DNA of 64,000 bases from the NCBI RefSeq assembly GCF_900106565.1, contig NZ_FNNJ01000003.1, positions 186,001 through 250,000 on the forward strand, in the 5' to 3' direction. The translations under genes were made by a program, and so were the position numbers. The DNA is from Lutibacter oricola. Its GTDB lineage: Bacteria > Bacteroidota > Bacteroidia > Flavobacteriales > Flavobacteriaceae. Each line of letters starts with the position of its first letter. Position 1 is the stretch's first letter. This document shows, piece by piece, positions 25,941 to 35,269 of the stretch. The notes below the pieces were generated by a model. That model worked only from the letters and a program-made list of their open reading frames with translations, was not told where the DNA came from and did not search any database.

Positions 25941-26480
25941 TTAATCGTTTAAAATATATACAGCATCTTCACCTTCATTTTCTTTCCAATGCACGGTTAC
26001 TCTTTCTTCGTTTATTACATCTACTTGTCTTCCTTTATATGTAGGTTGAATAGGTAAATGTCTGCTAAACCTTCTATCTATTAAAACTAGAAGCTCAACA
26101 TTAGAAGGTCTTCCGTAAGATTGTAAAGCTGTTAGTGCAGCTCTAATACTTCTTCCAGAATATAAAACATCATCAATAAAAACCACGTTTTTATCTTCAA
26201 CAATAAAATTAATGTCTGTTGAATTAGCAGATAAAGGTTCGTCCCTTCTTCGAAAATCATCTCTATAAAAAGTGATGTCTAATTTTCCCAATTTTAAATT
26301 GTTTATAGCATACTCTTCTTTTAAAATAGTTATTAAGCGTTCAGCTAAATAAATACCTCTTGGTTGCAGCCCAATTAAAACTGTATTTTCAAAATTGTTG
26401 TGATTTTCAATTAATTGACAGGCTAACCTGTGCAATATAATTTCAATTTCTTTAGAGTTAAGTAGTGTTTTTTTACTCAT
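25941..26480 (-). CDS. pyrR: bifunctional pyr operon regulator / uracil phosphoribosyltransferase
   Basis: The PRPP-binding motif VVFIDDVLYSGRSIRAAL is typical of PyrR. Two ATG codons are possible, at 26495 and 26480. The second gives MSKKTLLNSKEIEIIL, which matches family length (about 179 residues), and leaves a leader of about 20 bases after the promoter box at 26507-26514, so I prefer it. It heads the pyrR-pyrB-STAS-T9SS-rnz operon. I see no attenuator hairpin between the promoter and the gene, so PyrR may act elsewhere or mainly as an enzyme. Confidence 0.92.
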   Translation of the reverse strand: MSKKTLLNSKEIEIILHRLACQLIENHNNFENTVLIGLQPRGIYLAERLITILKEEYAINNLKLGKLDITFYRDDFRRRDEPLSANSTDINFIVEDKNVVFIDDVLYSGRSIRAALTALQSYGRPSNVELLVLIDRRFSRHLPIQPTYKGRQVDVINEERVTVHWKENEGEDAVYILND

Positions 26481-26506
26481 TGTTGTACCAAACATTGTTT
26501 GGAAAA

Positions 26507-26514
26507 CAAATATA
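26507..26514 (-). promoter_or_regulatory. -7 promoter box for the pyrR operon
   Basis: The minus strand reads TATATTTG, an exact TAnnTTTG match, 26 bases upstream of the preferred pyrR ATG. No -33 TTG is seen. Confidence 0.55.
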
Positions 26515-26614
26515 AAGCATTTTGTTAATTAATTTGTTAAAAAGATTTAGAAGTTATTAGAAAATTACAAATGAGTTGATGTACTTTTATTGAAGTTGAA
26601 ATATTTACCCTTAT

Positions 26615-28012
26615 ATGTCATTAACGCCAAGAGAAAATAACATATCGCTTGCTAAATTCGAATCCATGTTGAAAACCAATAACGTGTATTTTTTCGACTC
26701 TGTTGAGTTTGAAGAAATTATACATTATTACATAGATTCGGGTAAAAATTCGCTAGCTAAAAAAGCGATAAAATTAGGTTTAAAGCAGCACCCTAATTCG
26801 GTGATACTTAGATTGCTTAAAGCTGAGGTTATGATTTTTGATGGAGAACTAGACAAGGCGTCTGTACTGTTAAAAGAGGTGCATGCAATAGAACCTACAA
26901 ATGAAGAGGTTTACATTCAACAAGCCACAATTTTTTCAAAAAAAGATAAGCATAAAGAGGCTATTGATACTTTAAAAATTGCACTTAGTTTTACGGATGA
27001 AAAAGCAGATATTTTGTCTATGATTGGAATGGAATTTCTGTTTTTAGATAATTTTGACGATGCAAGATTAAGTTTTGCAAAGTGCCTTGAAGTAGATTTT
27101 GAAGATTATTCATCTTTATACAATGTAATTTATTGTTTTGATATGGAAGGCAAGCATACCGAAGCTGCTGAATATTTAAACAACTATATAAATAAAGATC
27201 CGTATAGCGAAGTTGCTTGGCATCAATTAGGGCGACAATATTTTGTATTAGAAAAATACGAAGAAGCATTAAAGGCTTTTGATTACTCAGTACTAATTGA
27301 TGAGCATTTTGTTGGCGGTTTTTTAGAAAAAGCTAAAACATTAGAGCAATTAAAACGATATGAAGATGCTATTGAAAATTATAAAGCTACCATTGAGTTA
27401 GACGATCCAACTTCTTTTGCTTTTTTAAGAATAGGAGAGTGTTACGAGAAATTAAATAATAATATTTTAGCAATAAATTATTATAAAAAAGCTGTTCATG
27501 AAGATCCGCTTTTAGATAAAGCGTGGATTGCAATTACAAATATTCTATTAATTGAAAAAAAGTATACAAAAGCATTATATACTATTAATAAGGCCATAGA
27601 AATTGATGAGCAAAATGCATTGTACTGGAGAAAGTTTGCTCAAATAAATTTAAAATTAGAATTATTCGAAGAAGCCATAAAAGGGTTTAAGGAGTGTATT
27701 AAAAATAAAGATTTAAGTCTTGAAGTTTGGGTAGGTCTTGCAGATGTTCTTTGTTACGTAGGTAAGTTTGAAGAAGCCTTAAAGACATTGTTGGAAGCCA
27801 AAACTTATTTTACGGATTTTGCCGAAATAGAATATCGATTAAGTAGTATATATTTTATATTTGAAAATACTCATAAAGGTAAATTGCATTTAATACATGC
27901 AATAACTATAAATTATAAATTAATCTCAATTATTAAGGAGCAATTCAATGCTGTTTATTTGTTAGATGATGTGCAACAGATTATAAAAGAATTCAAAGAA
28001 TCTTCTCTATAA
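26615..28012 (+). CDS. tetratricopeptide-repeat protein
   Basis: The 465-residue cytosolic protein consists of about ten to twelve TPR units from about residue 35 on, with repeats such as EAIDTLKIALSFTDEKADIL, EEALKAFDYSVLIDEHFVGG, DAIENYKATIELDDPTSFAF and EEALKTLLEAKTYFTDF. There is no signal peptide. It should be a protein-interaction scaffold; partner unknown. It lies 31 bases before the DUF368 pair, although that pair has its own promoter box. Confidence 0.9.
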   Translation: MSLTPRENNISLAKFESMLKTNNVYFFDSVEFEEIIHYYIDSGKNSLAKKAIKLGLKQHPNSVILRLLKAEVMIFDGELDKASVLLKEVHAIEPTNEEVYIQQATIFSKKDKHKEAIDTLKIALSFTDEKADILSMIGMEFLFLDNFDDARLSFAKCLEVDFEDYSSLYNVIYCFDMEGKHTEAAEYLNNYINKDPYSEVAWHQLGRQYFVLEKYEEALKAFDYSVLIDEHFVGGFLEKAKTLEQLKRYEDAIENYKATIELDDPTSFAFLRIGECYEKLNNNILAINYYKKAVHEDPLLDKAWIAITNILLIEKKYTKALYTINKAIEIDEQNALYWRKFAQINLKLELFEEAIKGFKECIKNKDLSLEVWVGLADVLCYVGKFEEALKTLLEAKTYFTDFAEIEYRLSSIYFIFENTHKGKLHLIHAITINYKLISIIKEQFNAVYLLDDVQQIIKEFKESSL

Positions 28013-28018
28013 AAATAT

Positions 28019-28026
28019 TACATTTG
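28019..28026 (+). promoter_or_regulatory. -7 promoter box before the DUF368 pair
   Basis: TACATTTG is an exact TAnnTTTG match, 17 bases before the ATG at 28044 and just after the TPR gene stop. No good -33 element is seen. Confidence 0.45.
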
Positions 28027-28043
28027 TTTTTAAACTAAAACAA

Positions 28044-28973
28044 ATGGGAAAAAGAAAATTTATTCATTATTTAATAATTTCTTTAAAAGGAATGGCTATG
28101 GGAGCTGCGGATGTAGTTCCAGGTGTTTCAGGAGGTACAATTGCTTTTATATCTGGTATTTACGAAGAATTACTTACTTCAATAAGTTCTGTAAATTTAA
28201 AAACTTTAAAGCAATTTAAAACAGGAGGAATACGAGCTGTATGGAATGCTGTAAATGGAAATTTTTTAGCATCATTATTAATAGGAATTTTTATAAGTGT
28301 AGTTTCTTTAGCTAAAATAATATCGTGGCTATTAGAAAATAAACCAATAATGGTTTGGTCTTTCTTTTTTGGATTGGTGTTGGCAAGTATTTTATATATA
28401 GGTAAACAAATTACTAAGTGGAATGTGTTGACCTTTGTTTTTTTAATTGCTGGGGCATTAGTTGCATATTATATTACAACTTTAGAACCAATGATTTCTG
28501 AAAATTCATCACCACTATTTATGTTTTTGGCAGGAGCAATTGCAATTTGTGCAATGATTTTACCCGGTATTTCAGGATCCTTTATTTTAGTTTTATTAGG
28601 TGCATATAAGCCTGTTTTAGAAGCAATACATGATAGAGACTTTAAAACAATTGCAATTTTAGGTGCTGGAGCAGTAGTTGGGTTACTTACATTTTCTAAA
28701 ATTTTAAAATGGTTATTTAGTCATTATAAAAATTTAACATTAGCCATATTAACTGGTTTTATTTTAGGTTCATTAAATAAAATATGGCCTTGGAAAGAAA
28801 CCCTAACTTGGAGAACAAATTCTCACGGAGAAAAAGTCGCTTTTAATGAACAAAGTGTGTCGCCATTTTCTTTTGAAGGAGATCCTCAGTTGGTATATGC
28901 TATAAGTATAGCTGTACTTGGGGTACTAGTAATTTTAGCATTAGAAAAAATAGCAAACGTATCGAATAAGTAA
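28044..28973 (+). CDS. DUF368 family membrane protein (PopT-type undecaprenyl-phosphate translocase), copy 1
   Basis: The 309-residue polytopic protein carries the paired DUF368 motifs KGMAMGAADVVPGVSGGTIAF (about 14-34) and MILPGISGSFILVLLGAY (about 170-187), which form inverted-topology half repeats. Members of DUF368 were shown in Vibrio cholerae and Staphylococcus aureus to return undecaprenyl phosphate across the inner membrane; that function is inferred here. A second copy follows after 8 bases. Confidence 0.88.
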   Translation: MGKRKFIHYLIISLKGMAMGAADVVPGVSGGTIAFISGIYEELLTSISSVNLKTLKQFKTGGIRAVWNAVNGNFLASLLIGIFISVVSLAKIISWLLENKPIMVWSFFFGLVLASILYIGKQITKWNVLTFVFLIAGALVAYYITTLEPMISENSSPLFMFLAGAIAICAMILPGISGSFILVLLGAYKPVLEAIHDRDFKTIAILGAGAVVGLLTFSKILKWLFSHYKNLTLAILTGFILGSLNKIWPWKETLTWRTNSHGEKVAFNEQSVSPFSFEGDPQLVYAISIAVLGVLVILALEKIANVSNK

Positions 28974-28981
28974 AATTAGTA

Positions 28982-30007
28982 ATGGCAAGAGAAAGAACTT
29001 TTCTAGATAAATTTTTCCTTTTTGTGAAGGGATTGGCTATGGGAGCTGCAAATAAGGTTCCTGGAGTTTCTGGAGGTACGGTTTCTTTTGTACTTGGATT
29101 TTATGAAGAAATGATTTATTCATTTCAAAAAATAAATTACAAGGCTGTTTTATTATTGTTAAACGGAAGGTTTAAAAGTTTTTATTATTATGTAAATGCT
29201 CCGTTTTTGTTACTTGTTTTTGCTGGTAGTACTTTTAGTTATTTTAGTGTTTCATTAGTTTTAGATTATTTATTGACGCATTATGAACTCTATGTATGGA
29301 GTACCTTTTTTGGAATGATTTTAGGGTCGATCTACTATATTTCAAAAGAATTTAATGATTGGCGTACAAAAAATATTATATCAATTTTAATTGGAGCCAT
29401 AATAGGTATTGCTATAAGTTTTATGAATCCGGCAAAAGAAAATGATAACCTTTGGTTTGTTTTTGTTTGCGGAATAATTGGTGTTTCTGGTATGACGTTG
29501 CCTGGCTTGTCAGGCTCATTTATATTAATATTAATGGGTAATTACGTACTTCTTTTAGTAGATTCTGTTGCAGAATTGTTTAAAACTATTACAGAAGTTG
29601 TAACAGGAGATTTTAGTTTTCAAAATAATGCAGAAAGAGTACAGTATCTTAAAGTAATTGCAACTTTTACTGCTGGTTCTGCTTTCGGTTTGGTAATTAC
29701 ATCGCATATATTAGGTTTTGTATTAAAACGTTGGCATCAAATTGTTACAGCTGTAATAATTGGTTTTATAGCAGGATCCTTAGGTATAGTTTGGCCTTGG
29801 AAAAGAGAGGTTTATAAAATGCAAGATGGTATCAATTTGTTAGATGCTAAAGGAAATAAAGTAATAGAAAATTATACAAGATATTTTCCAGATTTGTCAA
29901 TTTCAGAAACTTGGATAGCCGTACTTTTTGTTTTAGTAGGTGTAGGTATAATTTTATTAGTTGATAAATATGGTGAAGACCAAAAAGAATTTATAAATGA
30001 AAAATAA
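28982..30007 (+). CDS. DUF368 family membrane protein (PopT-type), copy 2
   Basis: The 341-residue paralogue has the same two motifs, KGLAMGAANKVPGVSGGTVSF and MTLPGLSGSFILILMGNYV, with Asn-Lys in place of Asp-Val in the first. It is diverged and longer than copy 1 (an extra central segment with LLVDSVAELFKTITEVVTGDF). It ends inside the aroE gene (11-base overlap), so the DUF368 pair and aroE form one transcript. Confidence 0.88.
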   Translation: MARERTFLDKFFLFVKGLAMGAANKVPGVSGGTVSFVLGFYEEMIYSFQKINYKAVLLLLNGRFKSFYYYVNAPFLLLVFAGSTFSYFSVSLVLDYLLTHYELYVWSTFFGMILGSIYYISKEFNDWRTKNIISILIGAIIGIAISFMNPAKENDNLWFVFVCGIIGVSGMTLPGLSGSFILILMGNYVLLLVDSVAELFKTITEVVTGDFSFQNNAERVQYLKVIATFTAGSAFGLVITSHILGFVLKRWHQIVTAVIIGFIAGSLGIVWPWKREVYKMQDGINLLDAKGNKVIENYTRYFPDLSISETWIAVLFVLVGVGIILLVDKYGEDQKEFINEK

Positions 30008-30746
30008 TAGAACAAAATTTGGGTTATTAGGGAAAGATATTTCCTATTCATTCTCAAGAAAATATTTTACTGAGAAATTTGAAAAGTTAGGATTAACTAA
30101 TCTGAAGTATGTGAATTTCGATTTACCCGAAATTGAAGAATTTCCATTTATAACATATCAAAAAGAAGATGAGTTTGGTGGTATTAACGTTACTATACCT
30201 TATAAAGAATCTGTAATGAGGTATATGAGTGAGATTGATGCAGATGCTAAAGAAATAGGAGCTGTAAACACAATAAAATTTACAGAAGATAATAAAATGG
30301 TTGGCTATAATACAGATTATTATGGTTTTCAAAAAGCCATAGAACCTTTATTAAAAAATCATCATAAAAAAGCCTTAATCCTTGGAACTGGTGGAGCATC
30401 TAAAGCTGTTTTATTTGCCCTAAAAAATAAAGGGATTGAATGTAAATTTGTCTCTAGAAGAATTTCAGACAACAATTTTCTTTATTCAATTTTAAATAAA
30501 GAAATTATGGAAGAATATACAGTAATAGTAAACTGTACGCCTTTAGGGACACACCCAAATGTAACTGAAGCACCAAACATTCCGTTCGAATATATAACAG
30601 ATAAGCATTTATTATTCGATTTAATTTACAACCCTGAAAAAACTAAATTTTTAGCTGAAGGAGAAAAAAGAGGAGCAACCATAAAAAATGGTTTAGAAAT
30701 GTTAGAACTCCAAGCTGAGAAATCTTGGGAAATTTGGAATTTATAA
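29997..30746 (+). CDS. aroE: shikimate dehydrogenase
   Basis: The 249-residue NADP enzyme reduces 3-dehydroshikimate to shikimate. Motifs seen are the substrate loop SYSFSRKYF (about 16-24), GGINVTIPYKE with the catalytic Lys (about 60-70), GAVNTI (about 87), the nucleotide-binding GTGGASKAV (about 125), and NGLEMLELQAEKSWEIW at the C-terminus. ATG at 29997 overlaps the DUF368 gene by 11 bases. It is a little shorter than the Escherichia coli enzyme (272). Confidence 0.95.
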   Translation: MKNNRTKFGLLGKDISYSFSRKYFTEKFEKLGLTNLKYVNFDLPEIEEFPFITYQKEDEFGGINVTIPYKESVMRYMSEIDADAKEIGAVNTIKFTEDNKMVGYNTDYYGFQKAIEPLLKNHHKKALILGTGGASKAVLFALKNKGIECKFVSRRISDNNFLYSILNKEIMEEYTVIVNCTPLGTHPNVTEAPNIPFEYITDKHLLFDLIYNPEKTKFLAEGEKRGATIKNGLEMLELQAEKSWEIWNL

Positions 30747-30863
30747 AAAGCTTAGTGGTGTACGCAACTTATTATTGTAAAATGTATCTAATATTTACAT
30801 AGTTATTGCATATATTTACTAGCAAAACAACAATATAATTAATTGAACCTTAAACATTTTAAT

Positions 30864-32834
30864 ATGTTAGATGAAACAAATGAAGTGCCTTTAGAAGAAA
30901 CAAATGATTCGACACTTCCAACACCTGATAAAACAGCGCCTGTAATTAAAGAAAATGCTGAAATTAGTAACGAAGAACCTGTAAAAGAGGTTGAAGCTAC
31001 TGATACAGTTGAATTTAATGATTTGGTTGAAGAAAAAGAAACTTCAACAGAAGACAAAGCAATTATTGAAATAGAAGATAAAATTGCTGAATCTTCAGAG
31101 CAAACAGCGCACGATAATGTAGAAATGGTGGATTATAGTTCTTTTTCTTTAGAAGAATTAGTTGAAGAATTAACTACGCTAATTAAAGATAAGCCAGTAC
31201 AAAGTATTAACAATAATGTAAATAAGATAAAAAATACATTTAATGTTAAGTTTGGTGCACTGTTAAAAGCTGAAAAAGAAAAGTTTTTAGCTGAAGGTGG
31301 TAATATTATTGATTTTCAATATAAAAATCCAGTAAAAACTTCGTACAACAGTATATTATATGACTTTAAAATAAAAAGAAACGAGTTTTTTGCTAGTCAA
31401 GAAAAGCAATTAAATGAAAACTTAAAAAATAAGTTAGAAATTATTGAAGAGTTAAAACATTTAGTAGATACCGCTCATGGTGGTAATATGTATAATAGTT
31501 TTAAAGTTTTACAAGATAGGTGGAGAGCAATTGGTCCTATACCAAAAGCTAAATATAACGATGCTTGGAAAACGTATCACCATCATGTAGAAAGATTTTA
31601 TGATCTTTTACATATTAGTAATGACTTAAGAGATCTGGATTTTAAACATAATTTAGAAGAAAAAATAAAACTTGTTGAAAGAGCTGAAGCTCTAGATAAG
31701 TTAGTAGATATAAATGAAGCGTTTAAAGAACTTCAAGTTCTTCATAAGCTATGGAAAGAAGATGTTGGGCCCGTTTCTCGTGAAAATAGGGAGGCAATTT
31801 GGAAAAAATTTAGCGATGCAACTAAAAAAGTGCACGATAAAAGACACGAATTTTATAGAGGTTTAAAATCTAAGTTTGAAGAAAACATAGATAAAAAGTT
31901 AGAAGTTGTTGCAAAAATTGATGCGTTAGATACTACAAGAAACAAATCTAGAGCAGATTGGCAAAAAAGTATTTCTCAAATAGAAGCTTTAAGAGAACAA
32001 TTTTTTGCAATTGGCCAAGTACCAAGAGCAAAAAGCGATGAAATTTGGAATAAGTTTAAAAACGCAACTAAAAAGTTTAATAGTGCTAAAAACAAGTTTT
32101 TTAAAGATGTAAAAAAAGACTATTTAGACAATTTAAACAAAAAGAAAGCTCTTATCGAACAAGCCAACGCTGTTAAAGATAGCGAAGATTGGGATATGGC
32201 AACGGATATAATGAAGAAAATTCAGTCTGATTGGAAAAAAATTGGACACGTACCTAGAAAATATTCTGATAAACTTTGGAAAGAGTTTAAAGATGCTTGT
32301 AATCATTATTTTGATAGACTTCATGACAAGCAAGATGAAGGAAATAAAATTGAAATTGAAGTTTATAATAAGAAAAAAGAACTTATTGCTACAATAAAAA
32401 AGGAAGTTGAAGGTAAAGTAGAGTTTACTATAGATACTTTAAAAGGGTATGTAAATGACTGGAAAGCGTTAGGTAAAGTTCCTTATGATATGAGACATAT
32501 AGAAGGAAAGTTTAACAAGCTAATTGATAAAATTGCAGAATCGAACTCAATGGATAAAGAAACTGTTGAAATGGTTAAGTTCGAAAACTTAGTAAACGGT
32601 TATTTAGAGCAAAAAAACTTTAGAAAACTAGATTCTGAAGCAATGTTTGTTAGAAAGAAAATTGATGAATCTGTTAAAGAAATTCAACAATTAGAAAACA
32701 ATATTGGTTTTCTTTCTAATGTTACAGAAGACAATCCTTTAGTTAAAAATGTAAGAGTACAAATAGAAGGTCATAAAGAAACACTAGCTATTTGGAAAAC
32801 AAAGTTAAGTTACTTAAGAAAATTAGAGTACTAA
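30864..32834 (+). CDS. DUF349 repeat protein
   Basis: From ATG 30864 (a TTG at 30843 was rejected) the protein has 656 residues. An acidic, Glu/Thr-rich N-terminal stretch (about 1-85) is followed by several DUF349 helical repeats, marked by recurrent motifs such as LQDRWRAIGPIPKAKYNDAW, HKLWKEDVGPVSRENREAIW, REQFFAIGQVPRAKSDEIW and QSDWKKIGHVPRKYSDKLW. It ends in a coiled-coil region. Such proteins are common and long in Flavobacteriia; function unknown. It ends at a very strong dyad terminator. Confidence 0.9.
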   Translation: MLDETNEVPLEETNDSTLPTPDKTAPVIKENAEISNEEPVKEVEATDTVEFNDLVEEKETSTEDKAIIEIEDKIAESSEQTAHDNVEMVDYSSFSLEELVEELTTLIKDKPVQSINNNVNKIKNTFNVKFGALLKAEKEKFLAEGGNIIDFQYKNPVKTSYNSILYDFKIKRNEFFASQEKQLNENLKNKLEIIEELKHLVDTAHGGNMYNSFKVLQDRWRAIGPIPKAKYNDAWKTYHHHVERFYDLLHISNDLRDLDFKHNLEEKIKLVERAEALDKLVDINEAFKELQVLHKLWKEDVGPVSRENREAIWKKFSDATKKVHDKRHEFYRGLKSKFEENIDKKLEVVAKIDALDTTRNKSRADWQKSISQIEALREQFFAIGQVPRAKSDEIWNKFKNATKKFNSAKNKFFKDVKKDYLDNLNKKKALIEQANAVKDSEDWDMATDIMKKIQSDWKKIGHVPRKYSDKLWKEFKDACNHYFDRLHDKQDEGNKIEIEVYNKKKELIATIKKEVEGKVEFTIDTLKGYVNDWKALGKVPYDMRHIEGKFNKLIDKIAESNSMDKETVEMVKFENLVNGYLEQKNFRKLDSEAMFVRKKIDESVKEIQQLENNIGFLSNVTEDNPLVKNVRVQIEGHKETLAIWKTKLSYLRKLEY

Positions 32835-32841
32835 ACTGAAT

Positions 32842-32890
32842 ATGAATAAAAAAAAAGCCAGCTAATTTAGCTGGCTTTTTTTTTATTCAT
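32842..32890. terminator. bidirectional terminator with 24-base perfect arms
   Basis: A perfect inverted repeat of 24-1-24 bases centred at 32866, with core AAGCCAGCTAA/TTAGCTGGCTT, A9/T9 flanks and a further ATGAAT/ATTCAT extension. It ends the DUF349 gene on the plus strand, and its right arm includes the stop codon of the YceI-like gene on the minus strand. Confidence 0.92.
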
Positions 32891-33497
32891 ATTTTAAATA
32901 GGTGGCTATATCAATTTTAACTTCACTCCAAGTTTTAGAAATACCATCGTCTCCTTTATGTAAATCTTCACAAACTTTGTTTAACGATTCTATTGCAGGT
33001 TGAGCTTTCCAGTTGTCTAAATCCATTAAAGCCTCTATGGTTACCATTTGATCGCTTACAACATATGTAATAGGTAATACTTGAGATATTCCATTCATAG
33101 TTAAATCTACTGTTCCAGAAGTTTCGTTATTCATATGTATAGTTCCAGAAAGTAATTCTGTATTATCCATAACACCAAAAAAGAATTTTTTTAGTTTACC
33201 ATCTCTAATAGAATCTTTAGTAAAAAGACTACTAACAGGAATACTAAATTTAATTCCATTTAAAGCATCAATAGAATTGTTAGCTTTTTTTGCGTTTAAC
33301 ACATTTAATTTTGTGAATTGACCTTTTACAGGTGTTTTGCTTGTAGTTTTGTAAGCTGTCCAGTTTATTGAAGTTGTTTTAGCTTCAACAATATAGCTTT
33401 TTTCTTTAGTTGAATCTATTTTTTTAGATTCACTTTTACACGATGTCGATACTATTGTTAGCACCAATAGTATAGCAATTAATTGTAATTTTTTCAT
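32883..33497 (-). CDS. YceI-like lipoprotein
   Basis: The 204-residue protein has a lipoprotein signal ending at STSCKS (Cys20) and a YceI-type beta-barrel (about 35-200), with INWTAYKTTSKTPVKGQFTKLNV, GIKFSIPVSSLFTKDSIRDGKLKKFFF and a GTVDLTMNGISQVLPI strand. The fold binds isoprenoid-like lipids in some relatives; the ligand here is unknown. It lies downstream of the ACBP gene in the same direction. Its stop codon lies in the shared terminator. Confidence 0.82.
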   Translation of the reverse strand: MKKLQLIAILLVLTIVSTSCKSESKKIDSTKEKSYIVEAKTTSINWTAYKTTSKTPVKGQFTKLNVLNAKKANNSIDALNGIKFSIPVSSLFTKDSIRDGKLKKFFFGVMDNTELLSGTIHMNNETSGTVDLTMNGISQVLPITYVVSDQMVTIEALMDLDNWKAQPAIESLNKVCEDLHKGDDGISKTWSEVKIDIATYLKYE

Positions 33498-33514
33498 TAG
33501 TTATAGTTTGTAGT

Positions 33515-33796
33515 TTATTCTAAATATTGCTTAACAAGCTTAATATACTCAATTTTAGCTTCTTCCTCGGTTAAATTTCCTAATTGAATCCAAGCGTTTA
33601 GTTTAAAAGCATTTCTCAATTCAACATTGCCTGATGGTCTATGAAAACCGTGATGATTTCCTTTAGTTGCTTGCTTATAATACGCGTAAAACTGCAACAT
33701 AATATCAGGAGGTAGTTTTATATCTGTAGTTGAAGAAACCTTGTAAGCTCTGTCAAATTCTTTATCAATATCAATTCCCATACAGCATTCTGTCAT
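33515..33796 (-). CDS. acyl-CoA-binding protein
   Basis: From the ATG at 33796 (a TTG five codons upstream was rejected) the product has 93 residues. The four-helix ACBP pattern is clear: DKEFDRAYKVSSTT, LPPDIMLQFYAYYKQATKGN, ELRNAFKLNAWIQLGNLTEEEAKIEYIKLV. It binds long-chain acyl-CoA in the cytosol. It starts 1 base after psd ends, which places it in the phospholipid operon. Another ATG at 33781 is possible. Confidence 0.9.
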   Translation of the reverse strand: MTECCMGIDIDKEFDRAYKVSSTTDIKLPPDIMLQFYAYYKQATKGNHHGFHRPSGNVELRNAFKLNAWIQLGNLTEEEAKIEYIKLVKQYLE

Positions 33797-33797
33797 T

Positions 33798-34448
33798 TTA
33801 TAAAGAAGCAATTACTTGTTCTCCTCCTTTAACCTTGTCGTCTAATTTAACATTAATTTTAGCATTCAAAGGTAAAAATAAATCTACTCTCGAACCAAAT
33901 TTTATAAAACCAGCATCTTCACCTTGTATAACTTGCATTTTTGGTTCTGCATAATTAACAATTCGTTTTGCTAATGCTCCAGCAATTTGACGATACAATA
34001 CTTCACCAAAAACGTTATTTTTAACAACAATTGTTGTTCTTTCGTTTTCTTCTGAAGCCTTTGGATGCCAGGCTACTAAATATTTACCTGGATGATATTT
34101 GCTAAATTTTACTTCTCCACTTGTTGCATATCTGGTTACATGCACATTTAAAGGAGACATAAAAATTGAAACTTGTAATCTTTTATCTTTAAAGTATTCG
34201 TTTTCCATTACTTCTTCAATAACAACAACTTTTCCATCTACAGGAGCAATTATATGGTTGTCATTTATAGGAGTATTTCTTTTTGGGTTTCTAAAAAATT
34301 GAAGAATAATAACATAAAATACAAGCAGTACAGCAGCTAATAATTTATTAAGCCAATTTATAGAAACAAAATTTTCTAATAATATAAATCCTAGTCCTAC
34401 CAATAAAGTAGAAGCTATTATAATTTTATAACCTTCTTTATGAAACAT
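33798..34448 (-). CDS. psd: phosphatidylserine decarboxylase, short type
   Basis: The 216-residue proenzyme has two N-terminal membrane segments, a central NPKRNTPINDNHIIAPVDGKV block and the self-cleavage site FGSRVDLFLP (about residue 186), where the Ser becomes the pyruvoyl group. It makes phosphatidylethanolamine at the inner membrane. It is placed between cdsA (2 bases) and the ACBP gene. Confidence 0.95.
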   Translation of the reverse strand: MFHKEGYKIIIASTLLVGLGFILLENFVSINWLNKLLAAVLLVFYVIILQFFRNPKRNTPINDNHIIAPVDGKVVVIEEVMENEYFKDKRLQVSIFMSPLNVHVTRYATSGEVKFSKYHPGKYLVAWHPKASEENERTTIVVKNNVFGEVLYRQIAGALAKRIVNYAEPKMQVIQGEDAGFIKFGSRVDLFLPLNAKINVKLDDKVKGGEQVIASL

Positions 34449-34450
34449 AA

Positions 34451-35266
34451 TTATTGTACAATTTGTAAATAAATAAAAATAAATGGTGCAGCGAATATAA
34501 CACTGTCAAACCTATCTAAAAAACCACCATGGCCAGGAATTAAACTACTACTGTCTTTTACGCCTGCTTGACGTTTAAACATAGATTCTATTAAATCTCC
34601 TAATACACCAAAAATACTAACAATACCAGCTATTACTATCCACATTACTAAACTTAAAGTTTCAAAGTGTTGTGCAAGAAAATAGCTTACAATAAACGTA
34701 AATAACATTCCACCTATAAAGCCTTCAATAGTTTTATTTGGTGATATACGTTCTAGTAATTTGTTTTTTCCAATAAGGTTTCCTGTTAAATAGGCAAAAG
34801 TATCATTAACCCAAATAAGTATAAAAACACCTAAAATTGTTGTGTTTACATAATTAAATGTAGAATTTAAAAATGGTATTTGTACCATTAACGTAAATGG
34901 TACAACTATATATATTATGGTTAAAAATATTTTTCCTAAGTGGCTAATAACTTCTTCTTTTTTTGCAAATAGAATAGACGCAAAAGATATAAAAATTGTT
35001 AAAAAAAGTGCAACTCCAACGTATTCAAATATTAATTTTGAAGGAACATCTTCAACATTTAATATATTACCGAATACAAATAATAAGGAACCTATAACAT
35101 ATGGAAAAACACTATTTAATTTAATCATTCGTTTAAACTCGAACAAGCAAAATAGCATTAATACATAAAACAAAGCGATAAAGGTTATTTTGCTGTATAG
35201 TATCGAAAAGATTAATACACACACAAAAACCAACCCCGAAAGAGCACGTTTTAATAGTTTTTTCAT
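34451..35266 (-). CDS. cdsA: phosphatidate cytidylyltransferase
   Basis: The 271-residue multi-spanning enzyme makes CDP-diacylglycerol. The C-terminal signature RISPNKTIEGFIGG and SMFKRQAGVKDSSSLIPGHGGFLDRFDS is present. It lies between the LUD gene (3 bases) and psd (2 bases), which gives consecutive steps of phospholipid synthesis in one transcript. Confidence 0.96.
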   Translation of the reverse strand: MKKLLKRALSGLVFVCVLIFSILYSKITFIALFYVLMLFCLFEFKRMIKLNSVFPYVIGSLLFVFGNILNVEDVPSKLIFEYVGVALFLTIFISFASILFAKKEEVISHLGKIFLTIIYIVVPFTLMVQIPFLNSTFNYVNTTILGVFILIWVNDTFAYLTGNLIGKNKLLERISPNKTIEGFIGGMLFTFIVSYFLAQHFETLSLVMWIVIAGIVSIFGVLGDLIESMFKRQAGVKDSSSLIPGHGGFLDRFDSVIFAAPFIFIYLQIVQ

Positions 35267-35269
35267 AAA

